From contig NZ_LN879451.1 in assembly GCF_001403615.1 (NCBI RefSeq), forward strand, positions 62,001-126,000: a stretch of DNA of 64,000 bases, given 5' to 3'. The DNA comes from Desnuesiella massiliensis (lineage in GTDB: Bacteria; Bacillota; Clostridia; Clostridiales; Clostridiaceae). Shown here piece by piece: positions 15,829 to 24,445 of this stretch. The notes beneath the pieces are model-generated. The model made no database searches, was not told the DNA's origin, and worked only from the letters and a program-made list of their open reading frames with translations. The position numbers and the translations under genes were made by a program. Position 1 is the first letter of the stretch. Each line of letters starts with the position of its first letter.

Positions 15829-17615
15829 TGGCGAGAAATTCAGTAAAGCAAGATGAATTTTTAAACAAGCAGTCAAAAAAAGACATAGCTTTTAGACTAT
15901 TTAAATACATTGAACCCTTTAAGATAAAGGTAATTTTAGTAGTTCTATTGATGATATTTGTTATGTTATGCGGACTACTAAATCCTTATCTTTTAAGAAT
16001 AGCCATAGATGATTATATAGATACCTCAAACTTTAAAGGATTATTTTTAATAGCCTTAGCAATGACCTTGCTAAACTTTGCAGCCATGATAGCTTCAAGA
16101 AAAAGAATTATGATGATGTCATCAGTGACAAATAAAATATTGATAAATATAAGACACGAACTATATACCCATATTCAAAAATTGTCCTTTTCTTTCTTTG
16201 ATAATAGACCTGTAGGTAAAATATTAGCCAGGGTCATTGGAGACGTAAATGCACTGCAAGAGCTCTTTACCAACAGCATAACCAGCTTTATACCTGAACT
16301 ATTAAGCCTTGTATGTGTAACTATATTGATGTTTTCTATGAACTATAAATTAGCCCTAGCCACTATAACCATACTTCCATTACTATTTATCAGCATGTTT
16401 TTTATAGAGACAGTGTCTAGGAAAAGATGGCAAGAGTATAGAAAGAAACGTTCTAATATGAATGCTTACACTCATGAGGATTTTTCTGGTATAAGAGTAG
16501 TTCAAGCTTTTGCTAACGAAAAGAATACCTCAAAAACCTTTAACTCCCTGGTATCGGAGCTTATGGATTTCTTTATCAGCGCTGTAAAACTCAATGATTT
16601 ATTTTGGCCCTTAGTTGAAACCTCTTGGGGTATAGGCTCTGTCATTGTGTTTTGGGTAGGTTTTAAATTAACACAAACAAATGCTATCACTGTAGGTACC
16701 TTAATTGCCTTTACATGGTATGTAGGCATGTTCTGGAGACCTATTATGAATATAAGCAATTTTTATAATACCTTAATCACTAATTTCACTGCCGCAGAAA
16801 GAATCTTTGAGATAATGGATATTGATCCAGATATAACAGATATTAAGGATTCTGTAAAAATGCCTAAAATCAAAGGTAATGTAGAATTTAAAAATGTAAA
16901 CTTTGGTTATGAAGATGATTCAAAGGTTTTAGATAATGTTAGTTTTAAAATAAATGCTGGAGAAACCATAGCTCTTGTTGGACCTACTGGGGCTGGTAAA
17001 ACCACTATAATAAACCTTTTAAGCAGATTCTACGACTGTGACCAAGGCGAAGTTTTAGTAGATGGAAAAAATGTAGAAAATGTAGAAATTGAATCCCTGA
17101 GATCTCAAATGGGCATAATGCTTCAAGATACCTTTTTATTTTCTACTACCATTAAGGAAAATATAAGATATGGTAAGCTAGATGCTACAGACGAGGAAGT
17201 AATTGCAGCAGCAAAGGCTGTTAATGCTCATGACTTTATAATGAAGCTTGAAAAAGGCTATGATACGGAGGTAAGTGAAAGAGGTTCTAGACTTTCTGTC
17301 GGCCAAAGGCAGCTAATCTCCTTCGCAAGAGCATTATTAGCAGATCCTAGAATATTAATTTTAGATGAAGCTACTTCAAATATAGATACTTATACGGAAA
17401 GATTGGTACAACAAGGCATAAAGAAATTGCTATATGGAAGAACTTCCTTTGTTATAGCTCATAGACTATCCACTATTAGAGATTGCGATAAAATCATGGT
17501 CATAAATGACGGTAAAATCGCTGAAGCTGGAAGCCATGAGCAGTTGATGAAGCTAAAAGGTATATACTATAACCTTTATATGTCACAATACAAATTCCTT
17601 AATGAAGGAGCTTAA
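15828..17615 (+). CDS. ABC multidrug-type exporter, subunit with catalytic Glu (BmrD-like)
   Basis: 595 residues, same domain order as the preceding gene, with which it overlaps by one base (TAATG), a sign of translational coupling. Walker A is GPTGAGKTT, the Q loop LQDTFLF, Walker B ILILDEATSNID with the catalytic Glu, and the H loop VIAHRLS. The signature reads LSVGQ instead of LSGGQ. Because each ATP site combines Walker motifs of one subunit with the signature of the other, the Asp-bearing Walker B of the first gene and this altered signature meet in the same, degenerate site. This is what is known for asymmetric exporters. Confidence 0.9.
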   Translation: MARNSVKQDEFLNKQSKKDIAFRLFKYIEPFKIKVILVVLLMIFVMLCGLLNPYLLRIAIDDYIDTSNFKGLFLIALAMTLLNFAAMIASRKRIMMMSSVTNKILINIRHELYTHIQKLSFSFFDNRPVGKILARVIGDVNALQELFTNSITSFIPELLSLVCVTILMFSMNYKLALATITILPLLFISMFFIETVSRKRWQEYRKKRSNMNAYTHEDFSGIRVVQAFANEKNTSKTFNSLVSELMDFFISAVKLNDLFWPLVETSWGIGSVIVFWVGFKLTQTNAITVGTLIAFTWYVGMFWRPIMNISNFYNTLITNFTAAERIFEIMDIDPDITDIKDSVKMPKIKGNVEFKNVNFGYEDDSKVLDNVSFKINAGETIALVGPTGAGKTTIINLLSRFYDCDQGEVLVDGKNVENVEIESLRSQMGIMLQDTFLFSTTIKENIRYGKLDATDEEVIAAAKAVNAHDFIMKLEKGYDTEVSERGSRLSVGQRQLISFARALLADPRILILDEATSNIDTYTERLVQQGIKKLLYGRTSFVIAHRLSTIRDCDKIMVINDGKIAEAGSHEQLMKLKGIYYNLYMSQYKFLNEGA

Positions 17616-17617
17616 TT

Positions 17618-17662
17618 TAATGCACAATTCACAGTGCACAATTCACAATTAAAGAATTTTTT
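17618..17662. repeat. Family A repeat, solo arm
   Basis: Contains AATGCACAATTCACAGTGC and further CACAATTCACAATT units matching the arms of the elements at 24224-24432 and 34738-34958. Only one arm is recognisable here, just after the ABC operon; it looks like a remnant. Confidence 0.6.
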
Positions 17663-17856
17663 CACAATGTTAAGAAAAAATAAAATGAAAAAGTCATGTA
17701 TATGAGGAAATCTGTTTTCCTATTTATGCATGGCTTTTGGTTTTACATATATTTTTTAAAATTTATGCTATTAAATTATTAATATTTGCGTAAAATTTTA
17801 AAAAATAGCCAATACTATAGCTAAATAAGTTAATGCTTAGTTAGGTGGTGTATTGT

Positions 17857-18180
17857 ATGAAAAATTTTTTAATATCCTCAGGAGCAAATTTAGTTATAAT
17901 ATTGATTTCTTTCTTTATTTTTAAAAACATAATAAGTGGCCCAACTCGCCATAGAATCTATGAAAAGCTTATGAGCTCCTTTGCCAAATATGTATTATAC
18001 ATATTTGTAGCCACAGTAGTAATCACTGTGCTTACAGCCTTAGTACTTTATAAAACTCGTTATATAGCTTATGTAAATATAGCTGCCCCTGCACTAGTGT
18101 CCATCTTAGTTGGATTCATTGCCTCTACTGTTCCTACTAGAGGTGCAGGCGATGAAAAGAAAGAGGCTACGCATAAATAG
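17857..18180 (+). CDS. Small membrane protein of unknown function
   Basis: 107 residues, starting MKNFLISSGANLVIILISFF. Three hydrophobic stretches (about 7-28, 46-69 and 75-95) suggest three membrane helices with a short charged tail (DEKKEATHK). I recognise no family. The ATG at 17857 is chosen over an in-frame GTG at 17845 because AGGTGG stands 8 bases before the ATG. It forms its own unit: a strong terminator follows 8 bases after the stop, and the next gene has its own ribosome site. Confidence 0.75.
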   Translation: MKNFLISSGANLVIILISFFIFKNIISGPTRHRIYEKLMSSFAKYVLYIFVATVVITVLTALVLYKTRYIAYVNIAAPALVSILVGFIASTVPTRGAGDEKKEATHK

Positions 18181-18187
18181 TAAATTT

Positions 18188-18225
18188 AAAAGCTTATCTT
18201 CTAAATTGAGAAGATAAGCTTTTTT
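18188..18225 (+). terminator. Terminator after the small membrane protein
   Basis: Perfect 15-bp stem (AAAAGCTTATCTTCT and its complement) around a six-base loop, followed by a T-rich tail. Confidence 0.9.
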
Positions 18226-18306
18226 ATTATATTTTATTTTTAATCTTTTTTTCATGGTGATATAATAAAAATACTAAGAAATCTTTCAAAACAGGGGTGT
18301 AAAAAT

Positions 18307-19005
18307 ATGAGAATTGCAGTTATAAGTGATATCCATGGAAATTTATATGCACTGATGGAGGTACTACAAAATATAGATGAGCAAAATGTGGATTCTATAA
18401 TATGCCTAGGAGATTTAGTTGGTTACGGTCCTCACCCTAATGAAGTCATAGGCCTTATAAGAAGAAGGGGAATCCTATGTATAAAAGGTAATTATGATAC
18501 CTCTGTGGTAGAAAATAAATTCAGCTATATAAGAGAAACTTCTGTAAATAGCTTTTCACTACCTTGGACAGTAGAAGAATTGAGGGCATTAAATAAGGCT
18601 TACTTAGAAAACCTCCCCGAAAGTTTAACCTTAAAATTCTTTGACAAAACTCTTCATTTTGTTCATGGAAGTCCAAGAGCAATAAATGAATATATGATTG
18701 AAGGCAGTGATGCTGCTAATGAAGTAATGAATAATTTACAGTACGATATGCTAGTATGTGCTCATACTCATATACCCTATACAAAAAATTATGGTAACAA
18801 GATATTATTAAATGATGGCAGTGTGGGCAAGCCAAAGATAGGAAGACCAAATTGCACTTATGCATTGATTGATATAGATAAGGAAAGTGGTATTAAGACA
18901 AGCATTATAGAAATACCTTATAACTATGGCAAGACAGTAAAGGATATGCAAATGAAAAACTTCCCTGAGATACTTATACATTCGTACAAGTCTGGCATAG
19001 AGTAA
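18307..19005 (+). CDS. Calcineurin-type metallophosphoesterase (YfcE/MJ0936-like)
   Basis: 232 residues, cytoplasmic. Metal-site motifs run in order: ISDIHGN (Asp8, His10), LGDLVGYGPHPNEV, KGNYD, VHGSP and CAHTHIPY. The GNYD form in place of GNHD is common in the subfamily that has GYGPHPNEV, so it is not a damaging change. The C-terminal part LLNDGSVGKP is also typical. The substrate is unknown; relatives hydrolyse phosphodiesters or nucleotides. Single gene; a hairpin closes it and separates it from the convergent hydrogenase operon. Confidence 0.88.
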   Translation: MRIAVISDIHGNLYALMEVLQNIDEQNVDSIICLGDLVGYGPHPNEVIGLIRRRGILCIKGNYDTSVVENKFSYIRETSVNSFSLPWTVEELRALNKAYLENLPESLTLKFFDKTLHFVHGSPRAINEYMIEGSDAANEVMNNLQYDMLVCAHTHIPYTKNYGNKILLNDGSVGKPKIGRPNCTYALIDIDKESGIKTSIIEIPYNYGKTVKDMQMKNFPEILIHSYKSGIE

Positions 19006-19008
19006 GAA

Positions 19009-19046
19009 AATTAGGAGTGAGATTTTTATGTCCACTCCTAATAAAA
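19009..19046. terminator. Terminator between phosphoesterase and hydrogenase operon
   Basis: TTAGGAGTG pairs with CACTCCTAA over a 13-base loop and is followed by TAAAATTT. It lies between two convergent genes. Confidence 0.6.
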
Positions 19047-19062
19047 TTTAACCAATGTTTTC

Positions 19063-19509
19063 CTAAGCAAAATATAATATAAGCGCCATTATATCTTCAC
19101 AAATCCCTTTAAATCTATATTTTACTTCCTTGCTGAGGCCTATTCTATAATCTATGTCCTTAACCTTTATGCCTATAAAGTAGCCTTTGTTATTTTTATT
19201 ATATATACTAAGCAAATCTAAAAGGTTTAAATTGTGCTGCGATTCCTTTAGCAGAGTATCTTCTTTGATGCTCTCTAGATTTATTAATGATAGTTCTCCC
19301 ACATGGTGTCCCATGTATGTAGCATCTAGGATAATTAAAAAGTCCTCTTCATTTATGTTTTCTATACAATAATCCACATCTGTCTCTCCAATTAGAATTT
19401 CTATATTGGAATAATTTATGTTCTTCATCAGATATTGAGCTACCTCTATGGCTACCCCGTCATCCCCCATTAAGATATTTCCTAGGGCTATAACCTTAAT
19501 AGTTCTCAT
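19063..19509 (-). CDS. [NiFe]-hydrogenase maturation protease (HyaD/HycI family)
   Basis: 148 residues. It cuts the C-terminal tail from the hydrogenase large subunit after nickel insertion. The start VIALGNILMGDDGVAIEVAQYL matches the family GNxLxGDDG motif, with the nickel-sensing Glu and Asp nearby; LDATYMGHHVGEL is the second conserved block. It overlaps the end of the large-subunit gene by four bases (ATGA). It is the last gene of the hydrogenase operon. No hypABCDEF genes are in the window, so the other maturation proteins must be encoded elsewhere. Confidence 0.9.
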   Translation of the reverse strand: MRTIKVIALGNILMGDDGVAIEVAQYLMKNINYSNIEILIGETDVDYCIENINEEDFLIILDATYMGHHVGELSLINLESIKEDTLLKESQHNLNLLDLLSIYNKNNKGYFIGIKVKDIDYRIGLSKEVKYRFKGICEDIMALILYFA

Positions 19510-20915
19510 ATTATGTTGTACTCTATGTCCATAAAATTATTGCCATATATATGGGTAGCACAGGATATGCATGGGTCAAAGCTCCTTACAATTCTACCTA
19601 CTTCCACTGGAGAACTTATATTTTCTATAGCAGTTCCTATTAAAGCCTTCTCTACTATACCCAAGGACTTTGTTGGAGATTCTGATGGTCCAAGATTCCA
19701 CACACTAGGAGTTATTATATTATAGGTATTAATGGTCTTATCTTCTATGGTTAACCAATGACCTAAGGCTCCTCTGGTAGTATCCCTAAGAGCTTCTCCC
19801 TTGGCAATACTTGGTATCTCATAGATTTTAAATTCTAGACTATTTGCTGATATATAACTCTCTTTTATAAGCTTTAAAATATTTTGCATTATCATAGCTA
19901 TTTTATTTACTTCAAGCACTCTGCATACTATTCTATCCATAGAAGCACTTCCTTTTTTGTATTCACCGGATAATATCATTCTAGCTAGTGGCCCTACTTC
20001 CATAGCTTCATCCTTATAGCGGGCAGTTTTCACAAAACTATAAGCTCCTTCTTTATTCCTATCACTTGATATATCTCCCTTAGGGTCTTTTTCATACCAA
20101 GAATTATTTATGCTTTCATCAATGTAATCAGCGTTAAAGCCTTCTAATTGTCCTTTAATCATTGCGCTGGGTTTTACGTAAAATATATCTTTTTCAATAT
20201 AGTTATCAAACAATCCATAGCTTAGAAAATTATTGCCAGAACTGCCTTTAGTAAAATAGTCCTTATAATACTCTGCTATGTCATGTAAGTCCATCAGCAT
20301 ATTATGCTCTATAAAATCTGAGATGGTTTTAAGCTTTTGTTCTACAGTAAATATGATATTTGCATCTAAGTTACTTGTAACCCCTCCGATGAAAATCCCA
20401 TGATTATGAGGAGCCTTTCCTGCCAATAAAGCTAAAATCTGGTGAGCCATAGAACTCATTTCTAAAGCTCTTATATAATTCGTATTAATTCTTTGCTCTA
20501 TATTCTCTGGAAGTCTGTAATCTCTTAAGCTTTCATTATAAACTGGACTTATTCTTGGTCCACGTACATAATCTGGCAAAGCGTACAAATAAAAATGCCT
20601 TAAATGGTTTTGTAAAAATTCAGCACCATGGATAAAATCTCTTATATACATAGCTAATTTAGAAACCTTTACTCCCATGGCCTTTTCCATAGCTTGTGAA
20701 GATACATAGGAGTGAGCCGTAGAACATATACCGCATATTCTCTCAGTAAAATATATAACATCTAAGGGATTTCTGCCTTTTAACATGAGTTCAAAGCCCC
20801 TAAACATGGAGCCAGTGCATTTAGCATCTATTATCTTATTATTCTCTACTTGTACTTCTATCTTTAAAAAACCACTTACTCTGGTTAAAGGATCTATGTT
20901 TAATTTAACACTCAT
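19506..20915 (-). CDS. [NiFe]-hydrogenase large (catalytic) subunit
   Basis: 469 residues. The four Ni-Fe ligands are in place: the N-terminal RICGICSTAHSY (RxCGxCxxxH) and the C-terminal DPCISCATH. Fourteen residues follow that His (starting IYGNNF), the tail expected to be removed by the protease encoded next. No export signal is needed on this subunit, and the small subunit lacks one, so the enzyme should be cytoplasmic. It resembles the Mbh-type hydrogenase of Clostridium acetobutylicum in gene order (small, large, protease). It could oxidise or evolve hydrogen; the partner is not proven, but see the b5-like gene at 21811. Confidence 0.95.
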   Translation of the reverse strand: MSVKLNIDPLTRVSGFLKIEVQVENNKIIDAKCTGSMFRGFELMLKGRNPLDVIYFTERICGICSTAHSYVSSQAMEKAMGVKVSKLAMYIRDFIHGAEFLQNHLRHFYLYALPDYVRGPRISPVYNESLRDYRLPENIEQRINTNYIRALEMSSMAHQILALLAGKAPHNHGIFIGGVTSNLDANIIFTVEQKLKTISDFIEHNMLMDLHDIAEYYKDYFTKGSSGNNFLSYGLFDNYIEKDIFYVKPSAMIKGQLEGFNADYIDESINNSWYEKDPKGDISSDRNKEGAYSFVKTARYKDEAMEVGPLARMILSGEYKKGSASMDRIVCRVLEVNKIAMIMQNILKLIKESYISANSLEFKIYEIPSIAKGEALRDTTRGALGHWLTIEDKTINTYNIITPSVWNLGPSESPTKSLGIVEKALIGTAIENISSPVEVGRIVRSFDPCISCATHIYGNNFMDIEYNII

Positions 20916-20936
20916 AAAAACTCTCCTAAACCCTTT

Positions 20937-21818
20937 TTAATATCTTACAAAGGGTTCCATTTTATCTGGAAACCCTGGATTTGTACAGCCTATACAAGGC
21001 GTATTTATTCCTATAGGCCAAGAAGAATGGTCATTCCATTCCACTATAGGGCAATTGGCCCTAGTTACTGGCCCTCTGCACCCCAGTCTCAGCATACACT
21101 CCTTATCTCCTAAAGCCTTGGCAAAAATCTTTTTCTCAAAATATCCCCTCCTAGGGCAAGCATCATGGATAGTATTGCCATAGAACTCTAGGGGCCTATT
21201 GTCCTTATCAATCTCAAGAAGCCCTCTAGTTATTAGCTCTCCTATGGTACCTACCACCCAATAGGGATTACAAGAGCATCCTGGTAGTCTAATAACCCAT
21301 TTATCCTTTATATATTCTGGCAGGCTTATGCATTCTGAGGGGTTGGGGCTTGCAGCACTAATTCCTCCATAGGCAGCACAGTTGCCTACCGCTAAAATAT
21401 ATTTTGCTTTCTTCGAAGCTAGTTTTATAGCATCCTTCGCCGTAATTTCTACATCATCATAGGTAGCTACAATATTATATTTTCCATTATCTTTTAAGGA
21501 TACTGCCCCCTCTACTACTAAAATAAATTCCGTATTAAGAGTATCTAAAAATTTTTCATAAGCTCTTTGTCCTTGATCTGACATTATACTATTTTCGTAG
21601 GTAATATTAACCATATTTTTCAGAAAGTAACCAACCTCGGGGTCTGAAGCATTTAAAAGAGATATTATATTTCCTGAGCACCCATTAGCTTCAAACCATA
21701 TAAGGTTCATCTTACGATATTTTCCTTCTTTCATATCCTTGGTAATCTCCCTACATTTTTCCTTAATCTTTACCACCACTTCATCCATAGCCTTACAACA
21801 TTTATTTCTATTATCCAT
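20937..21818 (-). CDS. [NiFe]-hydrogenase small (iron-sulfur) subunit
   Basis: 293 residues. It carries the electron-transfer clusters. The proximal-cluster region reads WFEANGCSGNIISLLNA, the one-Cys form (GCSGN) found in several uptake-type groups. Further ligands lie in GNCAAYGG, LPGCSCNPYWV, the HDACPRRGYFE block and near the C terminus (CIGCTNPGFPDKMEP). The first 35 residues hold no twin-arginine signal and there is no C-terminal membrane anchor, so I infer a cytoplasmic enzyme. Its start overlaps the b5-like gene by eight bases; the large subunit starts 21 bases after its stop codon. Confidence 0.94.
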   Translation of the reverse strand: MDNRNKCCKAMDEVVVKIKEKCREITKDMKEGKYRKMNLIWFEANGCSGNIISLLNASDPEVGYFLKNMVNITYENSIMSDQGQRAYEKFLDTLNTEFILVVEGAVSLKDNGKYNIVATYDDVEITAKDAIKLASKKAKYILAVGNCAAYGGISAASPNPSECISLPEYIKDKWVIRLPGCSCNPYWVVGTIGELITRGLLEIDKDNRPLEFYGNTIHDACPRRGYFEKKIFAKALGDKECMLRLGCRGPVTRANCPIVEWNDHSSWPIGINTPCIGCTNPGFPDKMEPFVRY

Positions 21819-22245
21819 TTATCAAATCACCTACCAAGGGCAACTTTCCCAATATATTGCTATTTTCATGACAACTATTAAATTCCTTACTATAATCCTT
21901 TCCTGCTACTAGCCCAAAATGAGTGCCTCCACCCCAAGTAGCTTCATTGGTAACTTCATAAACTTTGCCGTTAATGGCTACATAGGCTGGTTTTCCATTA
22001 GAGCCATCATAAAAGGCTAAATCTTTTAAAGTAAATTTCTTTAATGACTCTCTCACTCCTCTAAAATTATTGGAGCTATATTTTAGCTCTATAAATTCAA
22101 TTATTAACTGAACCTCTGCTAACTTATCATTTAAAACCTTTCTATACATATCATAGACAGGGTTTTTAAAATTTAAAGTCATTAAATATTTTATCTTTGT
22201 TATTTCATTGTATTTAATTAATAATTGCTCATTTACATCAAACAC
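21811..22245 (-). CDS. Cytochrome b5-like heme/steroid-binding domain protein, first gene of hydrogenase operon
   Basis: 144 residues. The C-terminal 75 residues are a cytochrome b5-like domain (FTLKDLAFYDG, AYVAINGKVYEVTN, WGGGTHFGLVAGKDYS, SCHEN), with His in THFG and in SCHEN as possible heme ligands. The N-terminal 65 residues are helical and charged and of no family I recognise. No signal peptide or membrane helix is seen. The gene overlaps the small-subunit gene by eight bases, which strongly suggests translation with, and a role alongside, the hydrogenase, perhaps as electron acceptor; this role is inference. Confidence 0.85.
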   Translation of the reverse strand: MFDVNEQLLIKYNEITKIKYLMTLNFKNPVYDMYRKVLNDKLAEVQLIIEFIELKYSSNNFRGVRESLKKFTLKDLAFYDGSNGKPAYVAINGKVYEVTNEATWGGGTHFGLVAGKDYSKEFNSCHENSNILGKLPLVGDLING

Positions 22246-22365
22246 ATTTATTCCTCCAAATAATTATATCTACTAAATAGTTATATGATTAACTTTTTAA
22301 AAATATATTTGCATTATTGAATTAATTGGTGTAAAATATAATATAATAATTTTAAATATAAAAAC

Positions 22366-22635
22366 TGTGAAGAGAAGAGTAGCTATAAGATGTAGTTTCA
22401 GCGAGCTGGTTAAGGTGAAAGTCCAGTACGATGCTTATATTGAAGAACATCTCTGAGTTTCTAACCGAAATCCATAGTTTGTTTTACTATGATTAGTAGG
22501 CTTAGACGGAGTCAAACCGTTATGCATTGAGCAGCATTAAGATGTGCTGATAAAGTGGTCTTTTTATAGACAAATTGGGTGGTACCGCGGAGTATAGTCT
22601 TTCGTCCCTTGGGGATGTAGGGCTTTTTTTATTTA
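22366..22635 (+). promoter_or_regulatory. T-box leader (Asn) controlling asnS
   Basis: The conserved T-box GGGTGGTACCGCGG is at 22577-22590 and is followed by the terminator stem around TCGTCCCTTGGGGATG and a T run. Upstream is a Stem I with GAAGAGAAGAGTAG and the AGCGAGCTGG loop region. In the specifier loop AGAACATC offers AAC, an Asn codon, which matches the downstream asparaginyl-tRNA synthetase. Uncharged tRNA-Asn should bind and allow read-through. Confidence 0.93.
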
Positions 22636-22647
22636 TAAAAAATTAAT

Positions 22648-22789
22648 TAGGCATCGTAAAAAAAATAAATAGCCAAAGATGCGAAGTATATTTTGTGTAA
22701 GGCAAGGACACAGGTTCCATTAATAGTGGACGCAGTATTACGCAAAATAGACGAGTAGACTGACTAGTTATTTTTTGGGAGATGCCTTA
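22648..22789. repeat. Family B palindromic repeat (long form, 142 bp) in the asnS leader
   Basis: The ends are inverted repeats: AGGCATCGTAAAAAAAATAA at the left and AGGCATCTCCCAAAAAATAA read inward from the right, with the similarity running into the ACTAGTCA and TATTTTG(T/C)GTAA regions. It lies between the T-box terminator and the asnS ribosome site, so it is part of the asnS mRNA. Confidence 0.75.
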
Positions 22790-22812
22790 TAAGGAAAGGT
22801 AGGAATGATATC

Positions 22813-24204
22813 ATGAAAACTGTTGATATTAAAGAGCTTTACAGAAACAGTGAAGCTTATATTGGTAAAAAAGTAAAGGTGGCTGGCTGGATAAGAACTT
22901 TAAGAGCTTCTAATGCCTTTGGCTTTATTGAGTTAAACGACGGAACCTTCTTCAAAAACCTGCAAGTAGTTTTTGAACAAGATTTAGAAAACTTTAAGGA
23001 GATTTCTAAACTTCACATTAGCTCTTCCCTTATAGTAGAAGGAACTTTAGCGGCTACTCCAGAAGCAAAGCAGCCTTTTGAAATCAAGGCAGAAAATGTA
23101 GTAGTAGAAGGTTTTTCTTCTCCAGACTATCCTCTACAAAAGAAAAGACATACTTTGGAATATCTAAGAACTATTGCCCATTTAAGAGCAAGGAGCAACA
23201 CCTTCTCCGCAGCCTTTAGAGTAAGATCCTTAGCTGCTCATGCTATTCATTGCTTCTTCCAAGAAAGAGGCTTTGTTTACACTCACACTCCAATAGTAAC
23301 AGGAAGTGATGCTGAAGGCGCTGGAGAAATGTTTAGAGTTTCCACTCTAGATTTAGGAAACCCTCCAAGGACAGAGGATGGAAAAGTAGACTATTCTGAG
23401 GATTTCTTCGGAAAGGAAACTAACTTAACAGTAAGTGGTCAATTAGAGGCTGAAACCTTTGCTTTAGCCTTCCAAAAGGTATATACCTTTGGACCTACTT
23501 TTAGAGCCGAAAATTCAAACACTGCTAGACACGCAGCTGAATTCTGGATGATAGAGCCTGAAATAGCTTTTGCAGAATTAAAAGACGATATGAAATTAGC
23601 TGAAGATATGTTAAAGTATGTTATTAAGTATGTTATGGATAAAGCTCCTGAGGAAATGGAGTTCTTTAACAGCTTTATAGACAAAACTTTATTAGATAGA
23701 TTAAATCATGTAGTAAATTCAGAATTTGCTCATGTAACTTATACGGAAGCTGTAGATTTGCTTAAGAAATCAGGAAAAACCTTTGATTATCCTATAGAAT
23801 GGGGCACTGATCTTCAAACAGAGCATGAGAGATTCTTAACTGAAGAAATATTTAAAAAACCTGTATTTGTCACTGACTATCCAAAGGAGATAAAAGCCTT
23901 CTACATGAGATTAAATGATGATGGAAAGACTGTAGCAGCTATGGATTGTCTAGTGCCTGGAGTTGGTGAAATCATAGGCGGAAGCCAAAGAGAAGAGAGA
24001 CTAGATGTACTTGAAAAGAGACTAGAAGAGCTTGGTCTTAACAAAGAAGATTACTGGTGGTATCTAGAACTTAGAAAATACGGTGGAACAAAACACGCTG
24101 GATTTGGTCTAGGCTTTGAAAGATTGATAATGTACATTACTGGCATATCAAATATAAGAGACGTTATACCATTCCCAAGAACACCAAAAACTGCAGAGTT
24201 TTAA
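22813..24204 (+). CDS. asnS: Asparaginyl-tRNA synthetase
   Basis: 463 residues, class IIb synthetase. The N-terminal OB-fold anticodon-binding domain (about 1-115, VKVAGWIRTLRASNAFGFIELNDGT) precedes the catalytic core with motif 2 (FGPTFRAENSNTARHAAEFWMIEPE) and motif 3 (GFGLGFERLIMYITG). The IRDVIPFPRTPK ending is typical. The specificity is supported by the Asn-type T-box upstream. The ribosome site AAAGGTAGGA stands about 6 bases before the ATG; an ATG at 22804 is out of frame. Confidence 0.97.
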   Translation: MKTVDIKELYRNSEAYIGKKVKVAGWIRTLRASNAFGFIELNDGTFFKNLQVVFEQDLENFKEISKLHISSSLIVEGTLAATPEAKQPFEIKAENVVVEGFSSPDYPLQKKRHTLEYLRTIAHLRARSNTFSAAFRVRSLAAHAIHCFFQERGFVYTHTPIVTGSDAEGAGEMFRVSTLDLGNPPRTEDGKVDYSEDFFGKETNLTVSGQLEAETFALAFQKVYTFGPTFRAENSNTARHAAEFWMIEPEIAFAELKDDMKLAEDMLKYVIKYVMDKAPEEMEFFNSFIDKTLLDRLNHVVNSEFAHVTYTEAVDLLKKSGKTFDYPIEWGTDLQTEHERFLTEEIFKKPVFVTDYPKEIKAFYMRLNDDGKTVAAMDCLVPGVGEIIGGSQREERLDVLEKRLEELGLNKEDYWWYLELRKYGGTKHAGFGLGFERLIMYITGISNIRDVIPFPRTPKTAEF

Positions 24205-24223
24205 AAAATGCAAGGCATTTTTT

Positions 24224-24432
24224 AATTCACAATTCACAGTGCACAATTCACAATTAATGGGATTTTTCTACGCTACTCTACGAAAAATCTTTAATTTAGG
24301 TATGTTAAAAAAGCAAAGCTGGGCTAATCATTTAGCTCAAGCTCTGCTTTTTATTTTATAATTTTTTCGTAACGCTAGTGGAGAAAAAATTTCCTCCATT
24401 GTGCATTGTGAATTGTGCACTGTGCATTACAA
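24224..24432. repeat. Family A palindromic element (about 210 bp)
   Basis: Two arms of about 75 bp face each other: the left contains ATTCACAGTGCACAATTCAC and CTACGAAAAATC, the right the inverted equivalents (CGTAACGCTAGTGGAGAAAA, ATTGTGCATTGTGAATTGTG). The same arms recur at 34738-34958. The centre contains the asnS terminator. Non-coding; it looks like a MITE without its own transposase. Confidence 0.75.
24307..24353 (+). terminator. asnS terminator (inside the family A element)
   Basis: AAAAAGCaaAGCTgGGCTAA pairs with TTAGCTCAAGCTctGCTTTTT and is followed by an AT-rich T tail. It lies about 100 bases after the asnS stop, between the two repeat arms. Confidence 0.7.
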
Positions 24433-24445
24433 AAAATCTTTCCTT

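Noticed and set aside
18478..18500. GNYD instead of GNHD in the phosphoesterase taken as an inactivating change
   Set aside because: This form is usual in the subfamily with GDLVGYGPHPNEV, and all other metal motifs are present.
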